A DNA stretch of 64,000 nucleotides. Origin: Limnohabitans sp. T6-20. GTDB taxonomy: Bacteria; Pseudomonadota; Gammaproteobacteria; Burkholderiales; Burkholderiaceae_C. A program made the translations under genes and the position numbers. The notes under the pieces were generated by a model, which searched no databases, was not told the origin of the DNA, and saw only the letters and a list, made by a program, of their open reading frames with translations. The stretch is from positions 8,001-72,000 of the forward strand of contig NZ_NERW01000001.1 in NCBI RefSeq assembly GCF_003063505.1, in the 5' to 3' direction. Shown in pieces: positions 1 through 10,465 of this stretch. How positions within the stretch are numbered: the stretch's first letter is position 1; each line of letters begins with the position of its first letter.

Positions 1-46
1 TGTTCATGGTGTCTCCAACTCCGGTCCAAAAGTGTTCAGATGGGCA

Positions 47-778
47 TCAACATTTGATACCCATATGCAAGGCTACCACCCCGGCCGACAAGTTGTGAAA
101 GTCCACATGGCCAAATCCGGCATTTTTCATAAGGGTTTTCAGCTCTTCCTGGCCGGGGTGCATCCGAATGGATTCGGCCAGGTAGCGGTAGCTGTCAGCG
201 TCACCCGCCACCAGCTTGCCCAGGTTGGGCAGGATGTTGAAGCTGTACCAGTCGTAGACCTTCTCCAACGGTTTGGCCACTTTGGAAAACTCGAGCACCA
301 GCAATTTGCCACCGGGCTTGAGCACACGGCACATCTCTTTGAGGGCCACATCCTTGTGGGTCATGTTGCGCAGGCCAAAGGCCACGCTGACCACATTGAA
401 GTGGTTGTCGGGAAACGGCAGCTTTTCGGCATCGCACACCAGCGTGGGCAGGGCCAAGCCGTGGTCCACCAGGCGGTCGCGCCCGGTCGACAACATGGCT
501 TCGTTGATGTCGGTGTGCACCACGCGGCCCGTGGCGCCCACTTTTTTGGCAAAGGCCATCGACAAATCGCCCGTGCCGCCTGCGATGTCGAGCACCTGGT
601 CGCCCTCTTTCAGGTTGGCCACCTGCACGGTGTAGGCCTTCCACACGCGGTGCAGGCCCATGGACATCAGATCGTTCATGACGTCGTATTTGGACGCCAC
701 CGAGTCGAACACGCCACGGACGTGTTTGGCTTTTTCTTTTTCGTCAACGGTTTTGAAACCGAAATGTGTGGTGCTCAT
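47..778 (-). CDS. ubiE: Ubiquinone/menaquinone biosynthesis C-methyltransferase UbiE
   Basis: This 243-residue cytoplasmic SAM-dependent enzyme C-methylates the demethylated quinone precursor in ubiquinone and menaquinone synthesis. The N-terminus [11 protein letters not shown] is typical of the family, and the SAM-binding glycine motif [13 protein letters not shown] follows at about residues 65-77. The later segment FGLRNMTHK is also diagnostic. The ATG at 778 was chosen because it begins the conserved N-terminus; a 20-residue upstream extension has no family resemblance. It lies just downstream of the DUF971 gene on the same strand, with a 22-base gap, so the two are probably co-transcribed. 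The length is normal for UbiE. Confidence 0.96.
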   Translation of the reverse strand: MSTTHFGFKTVDEKEKAKHVRGVFDSVASKYDVMNDLMSMGLHRVWKAYTVQVANLKEGDQVLDIAGGTGDLSMAFAKKVGATGRVVHTDINEAMLSTGRDRLVDHGLALPTLVCDAEKLPFPDNHFNVVSVAFGLRNMTHKDVALKEMCRVLKPGGKLLVLEFSKVAKPLEKVYDWYSFNILPNLGKLVAGDADSYRYLAESIRMHPGQEELKTLMKNAGFGHVDFHNLSAGVVALHMGIKC

Positions 779-800
779 GGCAAGTCTTTCAACCGGGTGT

Positions 801-1217
801 TCAATGGTTGTGACCGCAGCTGCTGCCCGCTTTTTCAATCATGGGTGCATCGCGGCTCACGCCGGCAGCTTGCAAACGGTCTTCGTATTGTTTCCAGAGC
901 GCGTCTTGCTCGGAGCCCAAAAAGTACAGGTACTCCCAGGTGAACAAGCCCGACTCGTGGCCGTCCGAAAACGTGGGCTTGACCGCGTAGTTGCCCACCG
1001 GTTCGATCTCGGCGATGGACACATCGCGCTTGCCGGTTTGCAGCACTTCCTGCCCGGGGCCGTGGCCTTGCACTTCGGCCGAGGGCGAATACACGCGCAT
1101 CAGCTCAAACGGAATGCGGAATTGCGCCCCGTCAGAAAAGCCGATTTCCAGCACCTTGGTCTGGCCATGCACGGTCAGCGACTCGGGCGTGGGTGTTTCT
1201 TTTTTCAATCCGGCCAT
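801..1217 (-). CDS. DUF971 (GBBH-like N-terminal) family protein
   Basis: The protein has 138 residues and no signal peptide. Residues 10-110 match the DUF971 fold related to the N-terminal domain of gamma-butyrobetaine hydroxylase, with the recognisable pieces [23 protein letters not shown] and [15 protein letters not shown]. The C-terminal tail SSCGHNH could bind metal. Family members are linked to Fe-S or quinone metabolism, and here the gene sits directly before ubiE, a frequent arrangement in betaproteobacteria. The biochemical role is unknown. The ATG at 1217 gives the family-typical start. Confidence 0.85.
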   Translation of the reverse strand: MAGLKKETPTPESLTVHGQTKVLEIGFSDGAQFRIPFELMRVYSPSAEVQGHGPGQEVLQTGKRDVSIAEIEPVGNYAVKPTFSDGHESGLFTWEYLYFLGSEQDALWKQYEDRLQAAGVSRDAPMIEKAGSSCGHNH

Positions 1218-1234
1218 GTTGTTCTTTCAGGGGG

Positions 1235-4200
1235 TTAAACCAGCACACGCTCAATGCCGCCAGCGTTCGCTGCGCTGACATATTCGGGCATCCAGTTCTC
1301 ACCCAGGATGTGTTTGGCCATTTCGACCACGATGTAATCGGCTTCGAGCAGGCCGTTTTTCATGTCATCGCCATAGCGCGACAGGCCTTGCAGGCAACTC
1401 GGGCAGCTGGTCAAAATTTTGACGTTGGCTTGCGGGGCCAGCGCGCCGCTGGCACGCAAAGCGGCTTCGCCTTTGAGCAGCTCTTCTTCCTTGCGGAAAC
1501 GGACCTGCGTCGAGATGTCCGGACGCGTCACGCCCAGCGTGCCCGACTCGCCGCAGCAGCGCTTGCTCTCGATCACGTTGTCGCCCATCAAGGCCTTCAC
1601 GGTCTTCATGGGCTCTTGCAGCTTCATGGGGCTGTGGCAAGGGTCGTGGTACAGGTAAGCACCACCGGCCTCCAGCTTCATGCCTTTTTCCAACAAGAAC
1701 TCGTGGATGTCCACAATGCGGCAACCGGGGAAGATCTTGTCGAACTCGTAACCCTGCAACTGGTCATAGCAAGTGCCGCAGCTCACCACCACGGTTTTGA
1801 TGTCGAGGTAGTTGAGCGTGTTGGCCACGCGATGGAACAGCACGCGGTTGTCGGTGATGATTTTTTCGGCCTTGTCGAACTGACCTGAGCCTTTTTGCGG
1901 GTAACCGCAGCACAGGTAACCCGGTGGCAACACGGTCTGCACACCCACATGCCAGAGCATGGCCTGGGTGGCCAGGCCCACCTGGCTGAACAAGCGCTCG
2001 GAGCCGCAACCGGGGAAGTAAAACACCGCCTCGGACTCGGAACTTGTGGCCTTGGCGTCACGGATGATCGGCACGTAGTCGTTGTCTTCGATGTCGAGCA
2101 GCGCCCGCGCCGTTTTCTTGGGCAGGTTGCCGGGCATCTTCTTGTTGATGAAGTGGATCACCTGCTCTTTGATGGGCGCTGCGCCCACCGTGGCTGGCGG
2201 CGCGCTGGTCTGCTTGCGGGCCACGCCCTTGAGCAAACCGGCCACAAACCGCTGGGCCTTCATGCCCACTCCCACCATGGCCATGCGGGCCAGCTTGATG
2301 GTTTCGGGGTTGGTGGCGTTCAGCATGAACATGGCTGCGGCATTGCCGGGCCGGAAGCTCTTTTGCCCCATCTTGCGCAACAGGTTACGCATGTTCATGG
2401 TCACATCGCCAAAGTCGATGTTCACCGGGCAAGGCGTCAGGCACTTGTGGCAGACGGTGCAGTGGTCGGCCACGTCTTCAAATTCTTGCCAGTGCTTGAC
2501 CGAGATGCCCCGGCGGGTCTGCTCTTCGTACAGGAAGGCCTCGACCAACAGCGAAGTGGCCAAAATCTTGTTGCGCGGGCTGTAAAGCAAGTTGGCGCGC
2601 GGCACATGCGTGGCGCACACCGGCTTGCACTTGCCGCAGCGCAGGCAGTCCTTGACGCTCGCCGCAATCTCGCCAATGTCGGACTGCTGCATGATCAGCG
2701 ACTCGTGGCCCATCAGGCCAAAGCTGGGGGTGTAAGCATGCGTCAGGTCGGCCGCGTGCACATCGTCGCCCAAGCCCGTCAGGGCGGCGCCGCGCAGCAG
2801 CTTGCCCTTGTTGAAGCGGCCTTCGGGGTCCACTTTGGCTTTGTAGGCGGTGAAATTGGCCAGCTCGGCGTCGGTCAAAAACTCCAGCTTGGTGATGCCA
2901 ATGCCGTGCTCGCCCGAGATCACGCCGTCCAGGCTGCGCGCCAGCACCATGATGCGGGCCACCGCTTCGTGCGCGGTTTGCAGCATCTCGTAGTTGTCGG
3001 AGTTGACCGGGATGTTGGTGTGCACATTGCCGTCGCCCGCATGCATGTGCAGCGCCACCCACACGCGGCCCTTGAGCACGCGCTGGTGAATGGCATGGAC
3101 CTCGTTCAGGATCGGCAGGAAAGCCGAGCCCGAGAAGATGTTCTGGAAAGCCGGACGGATTTGCGTCTTCCAGCTGGCGCGCAAAGTGTGGTCTTGCAAC
3201 TGAGGGAACAGCGCGTCGACATCGGTCAGCCAGCCTTGCCACTGCGCCTGCACCTCGCGCACCACGGCCAAGGCTTGCGCCACGCGGTCTTCCAGCAGCT
3301 CGGCCGAAGCGATCTCGTTGGCGTCGTCTTGTTTGCCCAGCGGCAGATTGCCCCGCTCCAGAAAGTCTTCCAGCTCGCGGCACAGCTTGAGCTTGTTGCG
3401 CAAGCTCAACTCAATGTTGATGCGCTCGATGCCGTCGGTGTACTCGGCCATGCGCGGCAAGGGGATCACCACGTCTTCGTTGACCTTGAAGGCATTGGTG
3501 TGGCGCGAAATGGCGGCCGTCTTCTTGCGATCCAGCCAGAATTTTTTGCGTGCCTCGGGGCTGATGGCGATGAAGCCTTCGCCGCTGCGCGAATTGGCGA
3601 TGCGCACGATCTCAGACGTCGCCTTGGCCACGTCGTCTGCGTTGTCACCGGCAATGTCGCCGATCAACACCATCTTGGGGAACCCGCCACGCTTGGACTT
3701 GGTGGAATAACCCACGGCCCGCAAATAACGGTCGTCCAAATGCTCCAGACCCGCCATCACGGTGCCGGTGCGCTTTTGCTCGGCAAACATGAAGTCTTTG
3801 ATCTCGACGATGCTCGGCACGGCGTTGCGGGCATGGCCAAAAAACTCCATGCACACGGTGCGGGTGTGCGTGGGCATGCGGTGCACCACCCAGCGGGCGC
3901 TGGTGATCAGGCCGTCGCAGCCTTCTTTTTGCACGCCGGGCAGGCCCGAGAGGAACTTGTCGGTGACGTCCTTGCCCAAGCCTTCCTTGCGGAAAGTCTT
4001 GCCGGGGATGACCAGGGTCTCGGTGCGGATCGGGGTTTTGCCGTCGGCCTTGAAGTAACGCAACTCAAAGGTGGCGACTTCGGCGTCGTGGATCTTGCCC
4101 ATGTTGTGGTCCATGCGGACCACGTCCAGCCATTCGGCATCGGGCGTGACCATGCGCCAGCTGGCCAGATTGTCGAGCGCAGTGCCCCAGAGCACGGCCT

Positions 4201-5113
4201 TTTTGCCGCCGGCGTTCATGGCGATGTTGCCGCCAATGCAAGAGGCTTCGGCAGAGGTCGGGTCCACCGCAAAGACAAAACCGCCGCGCTCGGCCGCATC
4301 GGCCACGCGCTGGGTCACCACACCGGCTTCGGTGTAGATGGTCGGAATCTTGTGGGCAATGCCCGGCAGATCGACCAGGTCGACCTCGGTCATGGCTTCG
4401 AGCTTTTCGGTGTTGATGACCGCGCTCTTCCAGGTCAGCGGGATCGCACCGCCCGTGTAGCCGGTGCCGCCACCGCGCGGGACGATGGTCAGGCCCAGGT
4501 CAATACAGCCTTTGACCAGACCCGCCATCTCGGTCTCGGAGTCGGGCGTCAGCACCACAAAGGGGTACTCGACGCGCCAGTCGGTGGCGTCGGTCACATG
4601 GCTCACCCGTGACAGGCCGTCAAACTTGATGTTGTCTTTGGCCGTCAGGCGCCCCAGGGTCTTTTGCACCTGGCTGCGCAGTTTGGCCATGCGCGTGAAG
4701 CGCTCGTTGAATTGGGTGACGGCCTGCGTGGCCAGGGTCAGCAACTGGCCCACCAGCGCATCGCGTGCAGCATCGGCCTGCGGGGTGCGGCGCTTTTGCA
4801 CCTCGCCCAAACGGTGCTGCAAGGCGTCCACCAACAGCTTGCGGCGACCCGGGTTGTCCAACAGGTCGTCTTGCAAATAGGGGTTGCGCTCAACCACCCA
4901 GATATCGCCCAACACTTCATACAGCATGCGGGCCGAGCGGCCTGTGCCGCGCTCCTGGCGCAACTGGTTCAGCAAACCCCAGGCGGGCTCACCCAGCAAA
5001 CGCACCACGATCTCGCGGTCCGAGAAGCTCGTGTAGTTGTAGGGGATCTCGCGCAAACGCGGCGCGTCGGCGTCGGCTTGCATCAAATGTTGGAGCGTGG
5101 TGGGTGCATTCAT
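1235..5113 (-). CDS. DUF3683 FAD-linked oxidase/Fe-S oxidoreductase fusion (GlcD/GlpC-like)
   Basis: This very large protein (about 1292 residues) fuses several modules. The first ~180 residues are the DUF3683 region. A PCMH-type FAD-binding domain follows ([16 protein letters not shown]), then a FAD-oxidase C-terminal domain ([29 protein letters not shown]). Next is a ferredoxin-like pair of 4Fe-4S motifs ([25 protein letters not shown]). Two CCG-type cysteine domains close the protein ([31 protein letters not shown]). The family resembles membrane-associated D-2-hydroxyacid (lactate or glycolate) dehydrogenases feeding the quinone pool, but the substrate is unknown. The ATG at 5113 is preferred; the open frame extends upstream only through a TTG. 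Confidence 0.9.
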   Translation of the reverse strand: MNAPTTLQHLMQADADAPRLREIPYNYTSFSDREIVVRLLGEPAWGLLNQLRQERGTGRSARMLYEVLGDIWVVERNPYLQDDLLDNPGRRKLLVDALQHRLGEVQKRRTPQADAARDALVGQLLTLATQAVTQFNERFTRMAKLRSQVQKTLGRLTAKDNIKFDGLSRVSHVTDATDWRVEYPFVVLTPDSETEMAGLVKGCIDLGLTIVPRGGGTGYTGGAIPLTWKSAVINTEKLEAMTEVDLVDLPGIAHKIPTIYTEAGVVTQRVADAAERGGFVFAVDPTSAEASCIGGNIAMNAGGKKAVLWGTALDNLASWRMVTPDAEWLDVVRMDHNMGKIHDAEVATFELRYFKADGKTPIRTETLVIPGKTFRKEGLGKDVTDKFLSGLPGVQKEGCDGLITSARWVVHRMPTHTRTVCMEFFGHARNAVPSIVEIKDFMFAEQKRTGTVMAGLEHLDDRYLRAVGYSTKSKRGGFPKMVLIGDIAGDNADDVAKATSEIVRIANSRSGEGFIAISPEARKKFWLDRKKTAAISRHTNAFKVNEDVVIPLPRMAEYTDGIERINIELSLRNKLKLCRELEDFLERGNLPLGKQDDANEIASAELLEDRVAQALAVVREVQAQWQGWLTDVDALFPQLQDHTLRASWKTQIRPAFQNIFSGSAFLPILNEVHAIHQRVLKGRVWVALHMHAGDGNVHTNIPVNSDNYEMLQTAHEAVARIMVLARSLDGVISGEHGIGITKLEFLTDAELANFTAYKAKVDPEGRFNKGKLLRGAALTGLGDDVHAADLTHAYTPSFGLMGHESLIMQQSDIGEIAASVKDCLRCGKCKPVCATHVPRANLLYSPRNKILATSLLVEAFLYEEQTRRGISVKHWQEFEDVADHCTVCHKCLTPCPVNIDFGDVTMNMRNLLRKMGQKSFRPGNAAAMFMLNATNPETIKLARMAMVGVGMKAQRFVAGLLKGVARKQTSAPPATVGAAPIKEQVIHFINKKMPGNLPKKTARALLDIEDNDYVPIIRDAKATSSESEAVFYFPGCGSERLFSQVGLATQAMLWHVGVQTVLPPGYLCCGYPQKGSGQFDKAEKIITDNRVLFHRVANTLNYLDIKTVVVSCGTCYDQLQGYEFDKIFPGCRIVDIHEFLLEKGMKLEAGGAYLYHDPCHSPMKLQEPMKTVKALMGDNVIESKRCCGESGTLGVTRPDISTQVRFRKEEELLKGEAALRASGALAPQANVKILTSCPSCLQGLSRYGDDMKNGLLEADYIVVEMAKHILGENWMPEYVSAANAGGIERVLV

Positions 5114-5235
5114 AGGGATGGGCGCGGTCAAATGCGTTCTGAAAACGCGGTCAGCCAGACCTGGACGGAGGCGTCAAACCGGCTGAGGCTGAATGTTACC
5201 GCAGTGCAGCAAACACGCGCCGGAGGGAGGGGCAC

Positions 5236-5291
5236 CTGTCACACAAGGCTCCCGGCGTCATGGAAACCCCGGGTTGTCACACAATGGTCAT
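5236..5291 (+). promoter_or_regulatory. Putative Pho box upstream of ugpB
   Basis: Positions 5274-5291 read TTGTCAC-ACAA-TGGTCAT, two direct 7-mers separated by 4 bases. This is the layout of PhoB sites, whose repeats are CTGTCAT-like. A further half-repeat CTGTCAC followed by ACAA lies at 5236-5246. The site is about 95 bases before the ugpB start codon. PhoB control of ugp is established in E. coli; here it is inferred from sequence only. Confidence 0.5.
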
Positions 5292-5340
5292 GCCGTTTTA
5301 ATGCCTTAGCCATGAAGCAGTGCCACACTCGCTCTGGAAT

Positions 5341-5359
5341 TTGCTTATTTTTTAAGCAA
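5341..5359 (+). other. Short hairpin in the ugpB leader
   Basis: TTGCTTA and TAAGCAA form a perfect 7-bp inverted repeat around a T5 loop, ending 26 bases before the ugpB ATG. It lies between the Pho-like site and the ribosome binding site (AGGAG at 5376-5380). It may be an operator or an mRNA leader structure; no function can be assigned. Confidence 0.35.
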
Positions 5360-5385
5360 AAAGACATGTTTAATCAGGAGTAGTC

Positions 5386-6690
5386 ATGAAAATCAAACTC
5401 ACCCTTTCCGCATTGGCCCTGGGCCTGGCGAGCCTTTCAGCCCAAGCCCAGACCGAAATCCAATGGTGGCACTCGATGGGCGGCGCTTTGGGCGAGTGGG
5501 TTAACGACCTGGCCAAAGACTTCAACGCCAGCCAGAAGGACTACAAAATCGTACCCACCTTCAAGGGCAACTACGACGAGTCCATGACGGCCGCGATCGC
5601 CGCCTACCGTGCGGGCAACGCCCCCCACATCCTGCAGGTGTTTGAAGTGGGCACCGCCACCATGATGGCCAGCAAGGGGGCCATCGTGCCCGTGGGCAAG
5701 GTCATGACCGACGCGGGCCTGAAGTTCGACCAGAACGCCTATGTGCCTGCGGTGGCCGGTTACTACACCGCCCCCAACGGCCAGATGCTGAGCTTCCCCT
5801 TCAACAGCTCCACCCCCGTCTTCCACTACAACAAGGACGCTTTCAAGGCCGCAGGCCTGGATGCCGAGAAACCGCCCACCACCTGGCCTGAGGTGGCCCT
5901 GGCGGCCGCCAAGCTCAAGGCCAGCGGCCACAAGTGCCCCTTCACCACCAGCTGGATCAGCTGGACACAGCTGGAAAGCTTCTCGGCCTGGCACAACACC
6001 GAATTCGCCACCAAGGGCAACGGCATGCGCGGCATGGATGCCCGCTTGTCCTTCAACACCCCGCTGCATGTGCGCCACATTGACAACCTGGCCAACATGG
6101 CCAAGCAGGGCCTGTTTGTCTACAAAGGCCGTGGCAACGCAGCCGATGCGACCTTTGTCTCGGGCGAATGCGCCATGGCCACAGGCTCCTCGGCGCTGTA
6201 CGGCAGCGTGGTGCGCAACGGCAAGTTCGGCTACGGCATCGGCACCCTGCCCTACTACCCCGATGTGAACGGCGCACCCCAGAACACCGTCATCGGCGGC
6301 GCCAGCCTGTGGGTGATGAGCGGCAAGAAGGCCCCCGAATACAAAGGCGTGGCGCAGTTCTTTGCCCACCTGTCCAAGGCCGACGTGGCTGCGGCCAGCC
6401 ACCAGCGCACAGGCTACCTGCCCGTGACCAAGGCCTCTTTCGAGTTGACCGAAAAAGCCGGTTTCTACAAAAAGAACCCCGGCACCGATGTGTCGGTCAC
6501 CCAGATGATCCGCAAAACCACCGACAAGTCGCGTGGCGTGCGCCTGGGCAACTTTGTGCAGATCCGCACCATCATTGACGAGGAACTCGAAGGCGTGTGG
6601 AGCGGCAAAAAGGGCACCAAGGAAGCCCTGGACATGGCCATCAAGCGCGGCAACGAGCAGCTCGAGCGCTTCGAGAAAGCCAACAAGTGA
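5386..6690 (+). CDS. ugpB: sn-Glycerol-3-phosphate ABC transporter substrate-binding protein UgpB
   Basis: The 434-residue periplasmic solute-binding protein begins with a Sec signal peptide (about residues 1-21, ending SAQAQ). The mature N-terminus TEIQWWHSMGGALGEW and the segments FPFNSSTPVFHYNKD and GASLWVMSG are characteristic of UgpB. It captures sn-glycerol-3-phosphate or glycerophosphodiesters and delivers them to UgpAE. AGGAG lies 5 bases before the ATG. It is the first gene of a ugpBAECQ operon in the same order as in E. coli, and a strong hairpin separates it from ugpA. Confidence 0.95.
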   Translation: MKIKLTLSALALGLASLSAQAQTEIQWWHSMGGALGEWVNDLAKDFNASQKDYKIVPTFKGNYDESMTAAIAAYRAGNAPHILQVFEVGTATMMASKGAIVPVGKVMTDAGLKFDQNAYVPAVAGYYTAPNGQMLSFPFNSSTPVFHYNKDAFKAAGLDAEKPPTTWPEVALAAAKLKASGHKCPFTTSWISWTQLESFSAWHNTEFATKGNGMRGMDARLSFNTPLHVRHIDNLANMAKQGLFVYKGRGNAADATFVSGECAMATGSSALYGSVVRNGKFGYGIGTLPYYPDVNGAPQNTVIGGASLWVMSGKKAPEYKGVAQFFAHLSKADVAAASHQRTGYLPVTKASFELTEKAGFYKKNPGTDVSVTQMIRKTTDKSRGVRLGNFVQIRTIIDEELEGVWSGKKGTKEALDMAIKRGNEQLERFEKANK

Positions 6691-6730
6691 TGCATGGCTG
6701 ATGCCTCAGCCCCAGTTTGGGGCGGGCATG

Positions 6731-6765
6731 GCGCAAAAGCAGAGGCACAGCCTCTGCTTTTGCGC
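6731..6765 (+). terminator. Strong intercistronic hairpin between ugpB and ugpA
   Basis: GCGCAAAAGCAGAGG at 6731-6745 pairs perfectly over 15 bp with the sequence at 6751-6765 around a CACAG loop, and ATTTT follows. It could partly terminate transcription or protect the upstream message. Either would give more binding protein than membrane components, as is common in ABC operons. Confidence 0.65.
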
Positions 6766-6821
6766 ATTTTGGCCAGCGCCTTTTGCGCTGACACTTCACA
6801 CTCAGGCTTTGCAAAGCATTT

Positions 6822-7703
6822 ATGGAAAAACGCGTCCGTTTCAAATCCCGCTGGCTGCCCTGGCTCCTGATTGCGCCGCAGCTGAGCATCGTGCTGGTGT
6901 TCTTTTTCTGGCCAGCCGGGCAAGCGCTTTACCAAAGCGTGCTTCAAGAGGACGCTTTTGGCGCTTCCCGAGAATTCGTGGGTCTGGAGAACTTTGCACG
7001 CCTGTGGAACGACAGCGGTTACCTGGACTCATTCAAGACCACCGCCGTGTTTTCACTGCTGGTGGCGGTGACAGGTTTATCGGTGTCGCTGCTGCTGGCC
7101 GTGATGGCCGACCGGGTCGGGCGCGGCGCGGGCCTCTACAAAACCTTGCTGATCTGGCCTTACGCGGTGGCCCCCGTAGTGGCAGGCGTGCTGTGGCTGT
7201 TCATGTTTGCCTCGCCCATGGGCGTGGTGGGTTATGCGCTCAGGGCCGTGGGCATCGAGTGGAACCACTTGCTCAACCCCAACCACGCCATGGCGCTGAT
7301 CGTCATGGCCGCGGTGTGGAAGCAAATTTCCTACAACTTCCTTTTCTTTCTGGCAGGTTTGCAGTCCATCCCCAAATCGCTGATCGAGGCGGCCGCCATC
7401 GACGGGGCCAGCCCCTGGCGGCGCTTTTGGACCATCGTGTTCCCGCTGCTCTCGCCCACCACGTTTTTCCTCTTGGTGATCAACATCGTCTACGCCTTCT
7501 TTGACACCTTTGCCATCGTGGACGCCACCACCCACGGCGGCCCCGGCAAGGACACGGCCATCCTGGTCTACAAGGTTTATTACGACGGCTTCAAGGCCTT
7601 GGACATGGGCAGCTCGGCCGCGCAATCGGTGGTGTTGATGGTCATCGTGGTGTCGCTCACCGTCTTGCAGTTCAAGTTTGTCGAAAAGAAAGTGCAGTAC
7701 TGA
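6822..7703 (+). CDS. ugpA: sn-Glycerol-3-phosphate ABC transporter permease UgpA
   Basis: This 293-residue inner-membrane permease of the MalF type has about six hydrophobic segments, beginning [20 protein letters not shown]. The EAA loop that contacts the ATPase is visible as [14 protein letters not shown] at about residues 189-202. It pairs with UgpE to form the channel for glycerol-3-phosphate. No strong ribosome binding site precedes the ATG, so its level may depend on read-through from ugpB past the hairpin. Confidence 0.94.
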   Translation: MEKRVRFKSRWLPWLLIAPQLSIVLVFFFWPAGQALYQSVLQEDAFGASREFVGLENFARLWNDSGYLDSFKTTAVFSLLVAVTGLSVSLLLAVMADRVGRGAGLYKTLLIWPYAVAPVVAGVLWLFMFASPMGVVGYALRAVGIEWNHLLNPNHAMALIVMAAVWKQISYNFLFFLAGLQSIPKSLIEAAAIDGASPWRRFWTIVFPLLSPTTFFLLVINIVYAFFDTFAIVDATTHGGPGKDTAILVYKVYYDGFKALDMGSSAAQSVVLMVIVVSLTVLQFKFVEKKVQY

Positions 7704-7737
7704 TGTTGCGACCACCCATTCACTTCAGAGGCCAGCC

Positions 7738-8592
7738 ATGATCGAAAGACGCCCTGGCCTGCAAATTCTGAGGCACGTCATCTTGCTGATCGGCGTGGCC
7801 ATCGTGGCCTTTCCGCTGTACCTGACTTTGATCGGCTCCACCCAAACCGCCCAACAAATCAACCAAAGCGTGCCCATGTCCATGCTGCCGGGCGGCCACT
7901 TTTGGGAGACCTACCGCTTGACCTTGTTTGGCGGCCCCAACTCGCAAGGCAGCCCGCTGCCCGCCATGTGGCCCATGATGCAGGTCAGCCTGATCAGCGC
8001 CCTGGGCATTGCCATTGGCAAGATCGCGATTTCGCTGCTCTCGGCCTTTGCCATCGTGTATTTCCGCTTTCCGCTGCGCAACCTGGTGTTCTGGATGATT
8101 TTTGTCACCCTGATGTTGCCGGTTGAAGTGCGCATCAGCCCCACCTACGAAGTGGTGGCGGGCTTGGGCCTGCTCAACAGCTTTGCGGGCCTGACGGTGC
8201 CGCTGATCGCATCAGCCACGGCCACCTTTTTGTTCCGGCAGTTTTTTCTGACCATCCCGGATGAACTGGTCGAAGCCGCCCGCATGGACGGTGCCGGGCC
8301 GATGCGCTTTTTCAAGGACGTGTTGCTGCCCCTGTCGGCCACCAACATCGCGGCGCTGTTCGTCATCCAATTCATCTACGGCTGGAACCAGTACCTGTGG
8401 CCGCTGTTGGTGACCACCAACGAAGACATGTACCCCGTCGTGCTGGGCATCAAGCGCCTGATTTCAGGCGAGTCCTGGACCGAGTGGAACGTGGTCATGG
8501 CCGCCGCCATTTTGGCCATGCTGCCCCCGGCGCTGGTCGTGGTCCTGATGCAAAAATGGTTCGTCAAGGGCCTGGTCGATACGGAGAAATAA
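7738..8592 (+). CDS. ugpE: sn-Glycerol-3-phosphate ABC transporter permease UgpE
   Basis: This 284-residue inner-membrane permease of the MalG type is the partner of UgpA. It shows an N-terminal membrane segment (about residues 13-32), further hydrophobic stretches, and an EAA-loop motif [14 protein letters not shown] at about residues 181-194. The ATG at 7738 was chosen because MIERRPGL starts the conserved region; the frame is open a further 20 codons upstream into the end of ugpA. Two copies of a hairpin repeat separate it from ugpC. Confidence 0.93.
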   Translation: MIERRPGLQILRHVILLIGVAIVAFPLYLTLIGSTQTAQQINQSVPMSMLPGGHFWETYRLTLFGGPNSQGSPLPAMWPMMQVSLISALGIAIGKIAISLLSAFAIVYFRFPLRNLVFWMIFVTLMLPVEVRISPTYEVVAGLGLLNSFAGLTVPLIASATATFLFRQFFLTIPDELVEAARMDGAGPMRFFKDVLLPLSATNIAALFVIQFIYGWNQYLWPLLVTTNEDMYPVVLGIKRLISGESWTEWNVVMAAAILAMLPPALVVVLMQKWFVKGLVDTEK

Positions 8593-8596
8593 ATAC

Positions 8597-8691
8597 CCCG
8601 GGGACAGACCAATGCGAAGCGTTGCTCTGTCCCCGTCTGAATAGAAACCCGGGGACAGACCCATTTGAAGCGTTGCTCTGTCCCCGTCTGA
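8597..8691 (+). repeat. Tandem pair of REP-like hairpin repeats between ugpE and ugpC
   Basis: Two 44-base copies lie at 8597-8640 and 8648-8691, 51 bases apart. Each starts CCCGGGGACAGACC and ends GCGTTGCTCTGTCCCCGTCTG with a few differences between copies. CGGGGACAGA pairs with TCTGTCCCCG in each, so each folds into a 10-bp stem. This resembles REP elements mobilised by REP-associated tyrosine transposases. No such transposase lies in the window. Confidence 0.75.
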
Positions 8692-8702
8692 TCAAAGAAA
8701 CC

Positions 8703-9713
8703 ATGGCATCCATCACCCTCTCCCACATCCTCAAAACCTATGGCGCTGGCGCCAAGGCCAACACCGTCATCCACGACCTGAACGCCAGCATTGCCGACGG
8801 CGAGTTCGTCGTCATCGTCGGGCCTTCGGGCTGCGGCAAGTCCACCCTGCTGCGCATGGTAGCGGGCCTGGAAGACATCTCGGGCGGCACCATCTCGATT
8901 GGCGAGCGCGTGGTCAACGAGCTGGAACCGGCCGAGCGCGACATCGCCATGGTGTTCCAGAACTACGCGCTCTACCCGCACATGAGCGTGTTCGACAACA
9001 TGGCCTACGGCCTGAAGATCGCCAAACGCCCAATCGAAGAAATCAAGGCCCGGGTGGACAAGGCGGCGGGCATTTTGGAACTCTCACACCTGTTGCAGCG
9101 CAAGCCGCGTGAGCTTTCTGGCGGCCAGCGCCAGCGCGTGGCCATGGGCCGCGCCATCGTGCGCCAGCCGCAGGTATTTTTGTTTGACGAGCCGCTGTCC
9201 AACCTCGATGCCAAGCTGCGCGCACAGACCCGACTTGAAATTCAAAAGCTGCACCGCGAGCTGGGCATCACCAGCCTGTTTGTCACGCACGACCAGGTCG
9301 AAGCCATGACCTTGGCCCAGCGCATGATCGTGATGAACGGCGGCCACATGGAGCAGTTCGGCACGCCCGAAGAGGTCTACAACCGCCCGGCCAGCACCTT
9401 TGTGGCCAGCTTCATCGGCTCGCCGCCCATGAACCTGCTCCAGCACGCGCCGGGCACACCCGCCGGGCAAATTCTGGGCATCCGGCCCGAGCACCTGGAC
9501 ATAACACCTTCAGGTGGCTGGACGCTGAGCGTGGACACGGTGGAACTGCTGGGCGCCGAGCGCCTGGTGCACGCCCGTCTGGGCCACGAAACGCTGACCC
9601 TGAGGCTGGACGAATCGCTGCCCGCGCCACAGCCGGGCAGCACTTTCAACGCCACGCCACGCGCCGACCGCGTGCACTGGTTTGACGCGAAAACACAAAA
9701 ACGCATCGCCTGA
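8703..9713 (+). CDS. ugpC: sn-Glycerol-3-phosphate ABC transporter ATP-binding protein UgpC
   Basis: The 336-residue ABC ATPase energises UgpAE. Walker A is [13 protein letters not shown] (about residues 40-52), the Q-loop is [11 protein letters not shown], the signature is [14 protein letters not shown] and Walker B is [14 protein letters not shown]-terminal MalK-like regulatory/TOBE region follows from about residue 235. The ATG at 8703 (MASITLSHI) is the family start; the frame is open far upstream through ugpE out of phase. It overlaps ugpQ by the shared bases of TGATG, implying translational coupling. Confidence 0.95.
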   Translation: MASITLSHILKTYGAGAKANTVIHDLNASIADGEFVVIVGPSGCGKSTLLRMVAGLEDISGGTISIGERVVNELEPAERDIAMVFQNYALYPHMSVFDNMAYGLKIAKRPIEEIKARVDKAAGILELSHLLQRKPRELSGGQRQRVAMGRAIVRQPQVFLFDEPLSNLDAKLRAQTRLEIQKLHRELGITSLFVTHDQVEAMTLAQRMIVMNGGHMEQFGTPEEVYNRPASTFVASFIGSPPMNLLQHAPGTPAGQILGIRPEHLDITPSGGWTLSVDTVELLGAERLVHARLGHETLTLRLDESLPAPQPGSTFNATPRADRVHWFDAKTQKRIA

Positions 9714-10456
9714 TGAACCGCATGAAAGCCTGGCCCTACCCGCGCTGGATCGCCCACCGAGGCGCTGGCAAGCTCGCCCCCGAAAACACCCTGGCCGCCT
9801 TCCGGCTGGGGGCTGCACACGGCTACCGCATGTTCGAGTGCGACGCCAAGCTCAGCGCCGACGGCGTGGTGTTTTTGATGCACGACGCCACACTGGAGCG
9901 CACGACCAACGGCCATGGCGTGGGTGGCGAACAAGCTTGGCATGCCCTGTCGCAACTGGACGCAGGCGGCTGGCATTCACGCGCTTTTGCAGGCGAGCCC
10001 CTGCCCACACTCGAAGCTCTTGCCCGGTTTTGCCTGGCCAACCGCTACCTGCTCAACATCGAGATCAAGCCCACACCCGGCGCTGAAGCAGCGACTGGCA
10101 AAGCCGTGGCGCGTCTGGCCGCGCAACTGTGGGCTGGGGCAGAAGTGCCGCCACTGCTGACCTCCTTCAAACCCGACGCCTTGGCCGCCGCCCAAGCGGC
10201 TGTCCCCGAGCTGCCGCGCGGCTTGCTGGTGGACACACTCTGGGAAGGCTGGTTCGAGAAAGCCATGGCGCTTCAGTGTGTGGCCGTGGTCGCCAACTAC
10301 GCGCTGTGGGACACCAGCACTGTGGCCCAAGTCCACGGCGCGGGCATGCGGTGCCTGAGCTACACCGTCAACGACGACTGGGCCGCCCAGCACCTGCTGG
10401 CCCTGGGCACCGACGGCATCATCACCGACCGGGTGGATTTGTTCAGCGCGGCTTGA
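9713..10456 (+). CDS. ugpQ: Glycerophosphodiester phosphodiesterase UgpQ
   Basis: The 247-residue cytoplasmic enzyme hydrolyses imported glycerophosphodiesters to glycerol-3-phosphate and an alcohol. Catalytic elements of the GDPD TIM barrel are visible: IAHRGAGKLAPENT near the start, FECDAKLSADG, LMHDATLERTTNG and LNIEIKP. It ends the ugp operon. The start overlaps the ugpC stop; a second ATG three codons later (9722) is an equally plausible start. The length is normal. Confidence 0.94.
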   Translation: MNRMKAWPYPRWIAHRGAGKLAPENTLAAFRLGAAHGYRMFECDAKLSADGVVFLMHDATLERTTNGHGVGGEQAWHALSQLDAGGWHSRAFAGEPLPTLEALARFCLANRYLLNIEIKPTPGAEAATGKAVARLAAQLWAGAEVPPLLTSFKPDALAAAQAAVPELPRGLLVDTLWEGWFEKAMALQCVAVVANYALWDTSTVAQVHGAGMRCLSYTVNDDWAAQHLLALGTDGIITDRVDLFSAA

Positions 10457-10465
10457 GCCTTCTCT

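Noticed and set aside
1895-4612. A 905-codon open frame on the plus strand opposite the DUF3683 oxidase
   Set aside because: It is an antisense shadow of a long high-GC gene. The translation is rich in H, G, Q, A and V with no recognisable domain, while the minus strand has clear motifs throughout.
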